Shown here: one piece after another, positions 56,201 to 64,000 of the stretch
Layout: each line of letters begins with the position of its first letter
Position numbering within the stretch: position 1 is the first letter of the stretch
DNA from: Sesamum alatum
Taxonomy: Eukaryota; Streptophyta; Magnoliopsida; Lamiales; Pedaliaceae
Reading direction: 5' to 3'
DNA: 64,000 bases
Assembly (NCBI GenBank): GCA_034509735.1
Contig: JACGWO010000007.1
Location: forward strand, 2,294,001 to 2,358,000
Position numbers and translations under genes: made by a program
The notes under the pieces: generated by a model
What the model was told of the DNA's origin: nothing
What the model saw: only the letters and a program-made list of their open reading frames with translations
The model's database searches: none

Positions 56201-57906
56201 GTAACAACAGTCAATAATCTGCTGAATGAGAAAATACAAGCCCTACAATTTTACACCTTTCAGGAAGCTTTATATTACTGAAACAAGCACACGAGAAACA
56301 CCGACCAATAGGTTGAAAGTTCTATACTACACACAATAAAAAAAAATAAGTTCAAAAAATCACACACCATCTTGAGCAAAGTTCATGAATACATGCTTCC
56401 AGATGCTATATAAGCAAAGCTTAAGTCCATGTGTTCCCAGTTATATCCATGTTCTCAATGTTCATATCTCCACATAACGTTTCATCAGGATCTATATTTC
56501 TGCCACCTTTCATATATTTGAACACCTATTTCAAGCACCTTATGTTACATGGATATCATTTTATAGTAAGACAGGTTTACAAACTACTTCAATATATTTC
56601 CATGTCTAGGAGCAACTTCAGAAGTTTCATGCCTCAAACACCACCAGGGGGTAAAGAGAGGGAGAGAACCTGCAGCTCAGGTGGAAGATATCTGTAAACA
56701 TCATAAATCTGATCCTTAAAGCCTCTGCTCAGCATTTCATCAGATTCATCCTAACATAATTCCAGAGGGAGAAACATGATAAGTATACGAATGACCTAAT
56801 TAAGTATGCAGAAGAATACAGTATAAGATGCCCACTTATACAACAAAAAGCACCATCTACTGTCATGCCTGTGCTATACCAAGTAATCAAATAAGAGAAA
56901 AAATGAAACTAACCAGTACTAATAATTTGATTGCTCTAGTTCGTAAAGTTCTCCTCTTGATCATGTCGCAAACTCTGCCAGGAGTGCCTGACACCACATG
57001 AACTCCATGCTCTAGTTTCCTTATATCCTCGCCCACACTTTTGCCTCCAATGCAAGCATGAGCTTGTACATTTATATAGTCACCAATTGCCAATATTACT
57101 TTCTCTGTTTGGGCAGCCAACTCCCTTGTAGGTGACAGAATCAAGGCTTGGACCCTAATTTTAAGGCACAAGGAAAAAATTTAAACATCCTTCAATAGAT
57201 GTTAGGGCAGAAGATGGGAGGAAAGTGTTTAGGTTTTTAACCAAAAAAAAGAAATTACAACGAATTACATCCGCCAATGCACCTCAGGTAACGTTAACAC
57301 AAAAAAACAGGGTGTTAATATATATATATAAGGACCTGAAACCCAATAAACTCCATATATATACCAGAAAGTATTTGTATCTCCAACTATTAACAAATCC
57401 AGACACTTAAAGTAAATAAACACCATTGAAAAGCATACAAATAATGTCTCAACCTAAAAACCATGATCCCAACTTCTGAAAAGACACAATTCACAAATAA
57501 TTTCCCATGAGAGAAAAAAGTGAAGAAAACAACCACAGAAGTTCGTTACCAGAGTCAGAATTACGATTTATAAAAAAGGGGGAAAAGCATAAATATCATA
57601 CTCAGAGGACTTGGTGTCGGCAATCTGGCAAACAGCAAGGGCAATCATGGAAGTCTTGCCCGTACCAGATTGCGCCTGAGCAATTACATCACGTCCAGAG
57701 ATAATCGGAAGAACCGCACGCTGTTGAATGGCAGAAGGCTTCTCGAATCCATAGTTGTAGATTCCTCTAAGGAGATCATCCTTTATACCCATCTCGTCGA
57801 AGCTCATTATCGGCTCCACCCCTTTCGACGTCTCAAATACGAGCTTGGCGTCCTCCTCCTCCATCACTCTCCGGCCCCCGCCTCCTCTCTGTACCGCCGC
57901 CGCCAT
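53215..57906 (-). CDS. EIF4A3: eIF4A-III, DEAD-box RNA helicase of the exon junction complex
   Basis: ATP-dependent clamp that anchors the exon junction complex on spliced mRNA; nuclear, shuttling. Eight exons: 57906-57602, 57154-56914, 56750-56670, 56187-56080, 55673-55554, 54896-54729, 53574-53488 and 53328-53215. They give 407 residues, all in phase (A. thaliana 408). Motifs in order: Q-motif ([13 protein letters not shown]), Walker [23 protein letters not shown], Walker B DESD, SAT ([15 protein letters not shown]), the eIF4A-III-typical [54 protein letters not shown] and the C-terminus VADLI. The third residue of 'DEAD' is Ser; as I recall, this is normal for plant eIF4A-III. Intron 6 carries a MITE. 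Confidence 0.97.
53636..54030. mobile_element. 395-bp MULE-type MITE with perfect 9-bp target duplication, eIF4A-III intron 6
   Basis: GGGTAAATTACATCTACCTC continuing to CCCTGAGGTTTG at the left is inverted at the right end (CAAACCTCATGGGAGGTAGA, TGTAATTTACCC). TAATATTTA flanks both sides (53627-53635 and 54031-54039). Non-coding. Confidence 0.9.
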
Positions 57907-58124
57907 ACTGCTCTTATTTCAACGGCGTCGGAAGGAATAGTATCCGGAAATTGCTTACGCGTAGAAGCAGCTAAAATAACCTAGGTTTGAGTTTTGCCCC
58001 CAATTTTGATTTCAACTGTGGGGTAGAGTCCAGGTGTGTAGTTGTCTTTAAAGTCGTGTTATCATGCTGTCGCTACTTTATTATATTCTTTTCACCTAGA
58101 GTCGTTACTCTGTCAATTTCTCTT

Positions 58125-58191
58125 TGGGCTTTTTTCTGCTTTGGGCTATATCTTCTTGGGCCTAGATAAAGTTGTCCAGACCATATGGGCC
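58125..58191. promoter_or_regulatory. Cluster of four site II (TGGGCY) motifs upstream of eIF4A-III
   Basis: TGGGCT at 58125-58130 and 58142-58147, and TGGGCC at 58157-58162 and 58186-58191, lie 220-285 bp upstream of the start codon. An inverted AGCCCA follows near 58258. Dense TGGGCY clusters are typical of TCP-regulated plant genes for translation and RNA processing. Confidence 0.65.
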
Positions 58192-58335
58192 GCAGGACTA
58201 ACTAAGCTAGGCCATTCAGCTAAAGGTTCAAGCCAAGCTGTTGGATAATAATTTTAGGAGCCCAATAAAAGTTAGGGCTCAATTATGAAATCGATTTTTG
58301 TGAATTGAATATGTGTTCTTTTTTTTTTTTTTTTT

Positions 58336-58606
58336 ATAGTTATATTTACAATCCTGATCTGTGGTCTATTTACAAAATTGCTCATGTCTTTTGTGAAATA
58401 ATAAAAACCATCATTAGCAACCAAAAATTAGTGGTAGTTTGTGTAATGATGTTAATATTTTTTGGAGTGTGTGTAATTTTTTAAAAAGCATGGATGATTT
58501 GTGTAAATGGTGTTGACGTTTCTAATGGTGTATGTGTAATTTTTTAAAAGTTACAGGTGATTTGTGTAAATAAGCTATATATCAGGGGGTGTAGATGTAA
58601 TTATCT
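58336..58606. mobile_element. ~270-bp MITE, copy 2 (inverted relative to 37866-38137)
   Basis: The right end read in reverse, AATTACATCTACACCCCCTG, and the left end ATAGTTATATTTACAATCCT correspond to the two ends of the 37.9-kb copy. GTTTGTGTAATGATG and AACCATCATT blocks match as well. Confidence 0.8.
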
Positions 58607-61079
58607 CTTTTTTCTGATATGTGATTACACTTATTTTTATAAATTAGCAAGTACTTAGCTTGTAGAAATAGATGAGAAAAAATTAATTTTCACTTATATT
58701 TTTCTTTTCCCACGTTTTATTACTAACCCTGAGGCCTCGTTTACTTAGAAGGATTAGGTCGTATATCCGACCCAATGTCCCATTTACTTTCTCAATTCAA
58801 AATAATTGATATTGGGGCAGATACGAGGTTGGCTTGTAGGCTGGTGTTAATTCCACCTAAACGATCCAACCAAGGCAAGCTCTGTTGGATAAGGACTTAC
58901 GAGTTTAAAAAGACCTCTTTATTTGTTTGGAAATGTACATCTTTGTCCCTGCATTTCATTGAAATAACCAATGGCCCAGTAGACGTGATGTGACATGTGA
59001 CAAGGACTTATTTTTCTTATTGTGGAATACTTCAGACATTTCAATATTTTATCACAAATTTAAACAATACAGTAAACAAAATATTACTTAACCTAACACC
59101 AAACATACCTTACACGATCACGCATTAATGTATTTCACCATAATCTCATCACACAAAATGAATGAGGCTTGAATGTGTAATGGAGTTGTGAATTTTCTTT
59201 TTTTGATTGATAGATCGTAATGAATAATCTAGAACTACGCGAGTTTGCAAAACTTCAATGATCACCTAAGACTTTGTTTGGATGGAAGTAATAAGATTTG
59301 AGAAATAAAGATTAGATGACTTAATATTTGATTTCGAATAACAATTTTAAATGATTCAATGTTAGATGTATTTAAATTTAATAAATCACAAATATAATTT
59401 AATATGAAAATTTGAGAATTTGAAATCATTTACAATATGAATTTATCAAGTTTAATGGATTTACTATCATAGACTTAAAATCTTCAAGTCTAAATTTTTA
59501 CTCTTGATTTTAAAAAAAAAAAAATATTTAAATGACCATTATCCTTGAACGTTTTTGAAATGTTTACATTTTTAAAATGGACTAGTTACCTTTTCACTTT
59601 AATCTTCCTAACGGATTACTCTTAAATTGTTGTTGATAGCAGTATTTTCCGTGAAAAAAAATATTAATGATAGATAGAGTGCAGTTTGGAGTGTACGCGG
59701 TGTAGATTGGGCTAATTTAAGTAATTTTTCAGTTCAATCTAATATTAGCGGTTTTAGAAAGTTTAGCCCAAATCCAATCCGACAATCATTAAAATTGCAC
59801 TTAATGATTTAATTGGATTGTGGCGATTTTTGCAATCTTTAGTATAGAGTCAATCATTTGTACACAAATTATTATTTTGTTACAATTATTTTGTCATAAT
59901 TAATGCATTTTTTTGTAGTGATAATTAGCAAAAATGTAAAAATATGAGATATCAGTTACAATGTGAAATAAATAAAAACTTATACGTGGTTATATATTTA
60001 GTATAGAATAATACAAATAAATATAAAACTTTCCAATTTTGTATGAATAAGATTGTTAAAAAAAGTCCTTATTTCAAATTAAATTATATAACAAACTAGT
60101 CGTAATCATATATAAATATTAAATAAATATTTTTTAAAATAGAATAAGATAAGAAAATATATTGTAACAAAATGAAGATATCGTTTATTTCAAGATCTTG
60201 TATTTATTAATGACCAAAAATAGAAAAGATTACCAATAACCAAGAATTAGTTAACTAATTGATCTCTTTTATATATTTATACGCACATCTTGTAAATACC
60301 AATAAAATATATCGTAATTGTTATTATTATATCGAATATCACTTTATGTATTATAAAAACTTGTGTTTAAACATATAAGGAATTCTAGTATATTAATACT
60401 ACCGTAAACACGATCTATGCGATCTACGTAAATATAAAACCAAATCAGATTATTGAAAAGTGTTTTTTTTTTACTAGCCTAAGACCAATCCCACCCCACC
60501 CTTAGTGCGGTGCGATTTGGGTTGGACCGATAATTTTATTGAACACCCCTGAATGAAGTGGCAAAATAGAGTAGTTTCAAATGGGTGATAAATACAATTT
60601 CTAAAACTATCTGACAAAAATTATAATTTTACATTTTAAAAGGGGTCTATACGTAATTAACCAAAGATATGAGGATACTCTTTATCCCAACAGACAGAGG
60701 GTACAGGAGGCATGGCATGGGGGACACGTGAATGGTGATAGCCAGCGGCGAAACGAATCAGGAACCTCACTAATAGACAAAAATGACTTTTTCAGCTGTT
60801 ATCACGCCCTGACGTACGTGTCGCCCTATTATTGGCTGTAGGGACCCCACTTATTATTTAGAATTGAGAGTGTTAGGCAGAGACACCATCATGAATCTTA
60901 TTTTCTTTTATTGAAAGAAATAATTATTAAAATAAATTTGGAAAGAGTCCAACATCAACCCATGAAGCAATATGTTGGCGTGACCACACATGTTTTTATA
61001 TGATAGTAGAAAATTCAATACGATTTATAAGGTAGATCATAGATTGAATTAATTTAAAAGCGATTTTTTTTTTGTGGTA
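58607..61079. other. Intergenic, no gene seen
   Basis: Mostly AT-rich. TTTGTTTGGATGGAAG (59273) and the right-hand ...GAACACCCCTG (60540-60551) resemble hAT-type or other MITE ends, but I could not pair them with convincing partners. A GGACACGTG G-box core lies near 60722. Confidence 0.4.
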
Positions 61080-61860
61080 ATGAATTTATAACTTGCTAAT
61101 TGATGTGAGCAAAAAGAGCTCAATTAAAGTTGTAATTTTGAACTTGAATAAATCGGGAAAGGGGGCTTATAAAACAAGCGTTAGCACTCCAACGTTCAAG
61201 TCAGTAAGCAGTCGTGATGAAAAATGACTTGAATGTAAGATGAAAATAATAGCAATTTGAAAGCAATGAGCATCGAGTATGCTAAGTGTAATTTAGATAG
61301 AAATTCGAGAGCATAGAATGCGTAAAAGATATTACTCAATCAACTAAAGAAGTTGGTATTTATAGAGGGAGTTCCTTTAAGAGGTGGACCTCTTGGCTAG
61401 TTGGACTCTCAGCAGACACCCCTCTCAGAATCCTGTGGGTCATGACCTCCTAAAATTCAAGATGTAGTTGCGAGACCCTTATTCAGATAAGGATAGGGCT
61501 GGATAACCTTATCCTTCCTTTGTGGTCGGGTCAGACCCCTTCTGTGGGCCTCTCTTCTGCGGGCCTTCCTTCCCTAGGCTTTCTTTTTGGGGGCTCTAGT
61601 TAGGCCCCATATACTTTACTTGGCTCTACTTAGTCCCCCTTTCGGGTGCGAGGCCTAATCCTTCCTGCGGGTTGGATCAGGATCTTCCTTGGCCATTGTT
61701 TTGGGACTTATGCTTGGGTCGGTCCTTCTCTAGACCTGGGGGCGCGAATTGAGGCCTCCCATAGGGGTACTGAAAGTCTTGCATTCTTTTAGGCTCGTGC
61801 AATCTATTTTTTTCTTCTGGACCATTTAGGCCTCTTTGAGCCAGTAATTTTTATGCACAT
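61080..61860 (+). mobile_element. LTR-like sequence of a retrotransposon
   Basis: Composition shifts here from AT-rich to mixed and GC-rich. Typical of plant LTRs are the AAACAAGCGTTAGCACTCCA block, GTCGTGATGAAAAATGACTT, a TATA-like GGTATTTATAGAGGGA (61360) and long pyrimidine-rich GGGCCT / CCTTCC tracts downstream. No TG...CA ends or primer-binding site were identified. Its orientation (TATA on plus) is opposite to the neighbouring gag. Confidence 0.45.
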
Positions 61861-61867
61861 CATTTAG

Positions 61868-61888
61868 CTCCCCCACTATGAGGGGGAG
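61868..61888. repeat. Perfect GC-rich hairpin, 7-bp stem
   Basis: CTCCCCC (61868-61874) and GGGGGAG (61882-61888) are perfect inverted repeats around a 7-base loop, ACTATGA. Confidence 0.8.
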
Positions 61889-62129
61889 AGATAACCTTCA
61901 ATCGCCCTTAGAGTAGGAATCTTCTGGGGGCCACAAATGGGGCTTTGATCCTCGAGACTTCGTCACTTATTAGAGTAGGCGTTTTCGCCTCGTAAAGGCA
62001 AGAGACTGGGCCGAAAAGATAGCCATTATTCATTTGCGCCCATGTAAGGAAATAATAGCAACATAGACATGCATATACAGAGAATAGCTTACTCCGTGCC
62101 TGTAGAAAGCAATGATTTTCCAAAGGTAC

Positions 62130-62410
62130 ATGCTCGAAGCAAGGTTTGTGTCTCTCCACAAAAGAGGGCTTATTCGAGAGTGCCTACTTGTAACAGGACT
62201 TAGGGCCCTCGCCGGAGGGAGAATAAGGTGTCTACTCGAAGCAGGGCTTAGGTGCCTGTACAGAATAGAGCTTAAACGTCTCCCGGGAGAAGTGTCTAGG
62301 TACCTGCCTAAAGGAAGACTTGGATGCCTCCCCGGAGAAGGACTTATGTGCCTGTGTGGAAGACATGGCTTTAGCTTTAAAGCATGCCTGTTGTTGAGCA
62401 GGGCTTTATA
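62130..62410. repeat. Minisatellite, ~35-40-bp degenerate units
   Basis: Units alternate CTTAGGTGCCTGT / CTTGGATGCCTCC / CTTATGTGCCTGT with GAAGCAGGG- or GGAGAAG-type spacers. About seven repeats are present between 62160 and 62375. On the minus strand they read as a periodic Arg/Ser/Pro-rich peptide, which I do not take as a gene. Confidence 0.7.
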
Positions 62411-62544
62411 CATGTCTTCTTGCCAAAAGCAAAACGTATAACTGTAGATAACTACATTTGAGAATTCTTTCCAAGAAATAGAGTTACTTGTGAAAGTAAT
62501 ATTTTCAAAAAGAATGATTTTTACCTATTTGACGGTATCTTGTC

Positions 62545-62880
62545 TTGAGGGGGGGCCTGCTCGGAGGCAGGACTTATTTTTTATAAGGTTCCTACTTGGG
62601 GGGAGGGGGGCAAGAAAATGCCCTTCCGATGGGTCCTGCCAGGGGGCAGGACTTATGCTTGAGGAGGCTCCTACTAGGAAATGTCCTTCCGAGGGGTCCT
62701 GCGGGAGGGGAGGGGGGGGACTTAATTTTGAGGAGGTTCATACCTGGGGGCAAGTAAATGTCCTACTGAGGGATCCTGTTTGGGGGCAGGACTTATGCTT
62801 GGGGGCTCCTGCCGTGGGGCAGGAAAATGTCCCTGAGAAGGCTTCTGCCTGTGGCAGAACTTATTGTGCCTCCATGGAGG
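62545..62880. repeat. G-rich minisatellite, ~65-80-bp units
   Basis: About five units carry TCCTGCC...GGGGGCAGGACTTATGCTT, then GAGGAGGCTCCTAC and AAATGTCCTTCCGAGG. Unit starts are near 62555, 62634, 62696, 62775 and 62845. CCTGCC...GGCAGG is itself inverted, so each unit can form a hairpin. Confidence 0.75.
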
Positions 62881-62885
62881 AGGGC

Positions 62886-64000
62886 TTATTCTTCGAGGGC
62901 TACATGGAGCAAGGTCTCATCCTCCTGTCCATTGCATTTTTCACCAAAGACTTCGTTCTTATACTCCGTAGTCTTCTCCAAGTTAATGTATTTTTGGGTT
63001 CGGGCTAGGAGATTATCAAAATCGAGAGCAGGCTTCTTTGCTAAGGACTTGAAGAAATACCCATCTTGCAATCCATACGTAAAAGCACATGTTAATACCT
63101 CAAGGTAGTAGAAGGGACCTCTAGGGCCACTGAGTTAAAACGTTGGAGATACTCCCTCAATGATTCTCCTTCTTTTTGTTGTATTGAAAAAAAAGGCTCA
63201 TTGTTGTCTTCTGGCGTCATTTACTATTGGCGAATTGATGCCAAAAGAGAGAGAGCGGAATTCTCCGAATGATCGAATTGATCCCATCGGCAATTGATTG
63301 AACTACTGCTAGGCCACTCGGGTGAAATTGGTAGCGAACATGCGACATTTGATTTCGTCTGTATAGCTGTGCAGGAGAGCTGCATTTTAGAACTGAGACA
63401 AGTGTTCTTGCGGGTCAGTAGTGCCATTATATTCCGCTGTGGCCGGTGTTCGGCAGTTGGGAGAGAGGTCGTCCGCTATGACCTCCTCGCTGAGAATGAT
63501 GCCTCCTTAAACTTCGAGCGGGACTCCCATCATCCAATGATGGACATTCTGCTAATTTTTCTGCATACACTTCAATTGAGCCTCCTAACGAGGGGGGAGC
63601 TTCATTCTGCACCGGGGGAGGAGGAATTGGATCCCCCTCCATGAGCACGGGAGGCGTCCGTACAAGGGACCCTCCTCGTTTTCTTTTGGGCCTTCTGCTG
63701 CCAGGGGACGCCCTAAGGCATCGGGGCCATAGTCACCAAAGGGGTGGTAGTTGTTGCAGCCAACTACGTCCTTATAGCGGATGTGATCATTTGTTGAATG
63801 GTAGCTAACAACATCGGGGACAACCTCTCAGAAGAGGTGTTTGAGGAGGTGCTATCACGCGGGGGACCTCGAACAAGAGGTGCTTCGTCGATTCCCCAAG
63901 GTGCCTTGGCAGCCAGAGGGGCCATCAGAGGCGTCAGAGCCATGGCCATCAAAAGTGTGGAGGTTACCGCCACCATCTGTGTCCGTATGGCGGAGGTCAT
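62886..64000 (-). pseudogene. Degenerate Ty3/Gypsy retrotransposon gag (runs off the window)
   Basis: The minus strand carries Retrotrans_gag-like sequence in order from the right edge: a low-complexity N-terminal part (63660-64000), TTDPQEHLSQF (about 63405), LLHSYTDEIKCRMFATNFTR (about 63350), LPMGSIRSFGEFRS, KEGESLREYLQRFNSVALE (about 63150) and FFKSLAKKPALDFDNLLART (about 63010). The frame is broken by at least three stops between 63385 and 63310 and by a frameshift near 63105, so this is a dead copy. No protease, reverse transcriptase or integrase follows; minisatellites and LTR-like sequence come next. The 5' LTR would lie beyond 64000. Confidence 0.8.

Noticed and set aside
56914..57154. 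eIF4A-III Walker B reading DESD instead of DEAD as a possible defect
   Set aside because: Plant eIF4A-III proteins, as I recall them, normally have this variant, and the rest of the helicase core is intact.
59690..60551. Possible ~860-bp hAT-like element ending GAACACCCCTG
   Set aside because: The right end looks plausible, but no matching left end or 8-bp duplication was found.
60700..60900. GC-richer block with CACGTG and ACGTACGT motifs as a gene promoter
   Set aside because: No coding sequence follows on either strand before the retrotransposon region.
62112..63008. Plus-strand frames of 109 and 172 codons near the right end
   Set aside because: They run across the minisatellite arrays and antisense to gag; periodic peptides without domains.
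1..64000. tRNA genes, rRNA, CRISPR arrays, bacterial-type operons
   Set aside because: Scanned by eye for T-loop motifs (GGTTCRANYCC), regular short direct repeats with spacers, and closely packed intronless genes; none found. Covariance-model searches (tRNAscan-SE, Infernal) were not possible.

Overview
The window is nuclear DNA from a flowering plant. The evidence is long AT-rich intergenic stretches, genes split into many short exons by GT-AG introns, A. thaliana-like protein families and abundant small transposons. It is probably a eudicot. The style of the Ty3/Gypsy gag and of the small elements suggests an asterid such as Lamiales, but that is an impression and not a demonstration. No bacterial, organellar or CRISPR-like system was seen.

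Nine genes could be rebuilt exon by exon, with reading phase checked at every junction. From left to right they are: cytosolic aspartyl-tRNA synthetase (-, 3' end cut off by the window); an ER-type coiled-coil membrane protein of the At4g31340 family (+); the arginine methyltransferase PRMT5 (+, 23 exons); a CWF21-domain, SRRM2-like splicing factor (+); a DUF1997 protein (-); a DUF4602/FSAF1 ribosome-biogenesis protein (-); a GT77-type glycosyltransferase (+); cytosolic tryptophanyl-tRNA synthetase (-); and the exon-junction-complex helicase eIF4A-III (-). Every junction is in phase except one. In the TrpRS gene, exon 6 is one base short, which as written would cause a stop before the KMSAS catalytic motif.

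Most of the genes serve RNA metabolism and translation: two tRNA synthetases, PRMT5, a spliceosome factor, the EJC helicase and an SSU-processome factor. Several carry TGGGCY (site II) or telo-box motifs upstream, typical of plant housekeeping and translation genes. Four of them (AspRS, PRMT5, DUF1997, coiled-coil protein) have A. thaliana counterparts that I recall lying close together on chromosome 4 (At4g31115 to At4g31340), so part of the order may be old microsynteny.

The space between and inside genes is mostly repeats. These include TIR elements with perfect 9-bp target duplications (MULE-type MITEs at 45.2 and 53.6 kb), two opposite-orientation copies of one ~270-bp MITE, five short Helitron-like elements in two head-to-tail arrays (42.7-43.5 and 52.3-52.8 kb), two diverged ~200-250-bp tandem arrays (3.1-3.9 kb, and PRMT5 intron 1), and a ~600-bp nested palindrome in PRMT5 intron 5. 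The right end (61-64 kb) changes to GC-rich retrotransposon sequence. It has an LTR-like stretch, two G-rich minisatellite arrays and a stop-riddled Ty3/Gypsy gag on the minus strand that runs out of the window.
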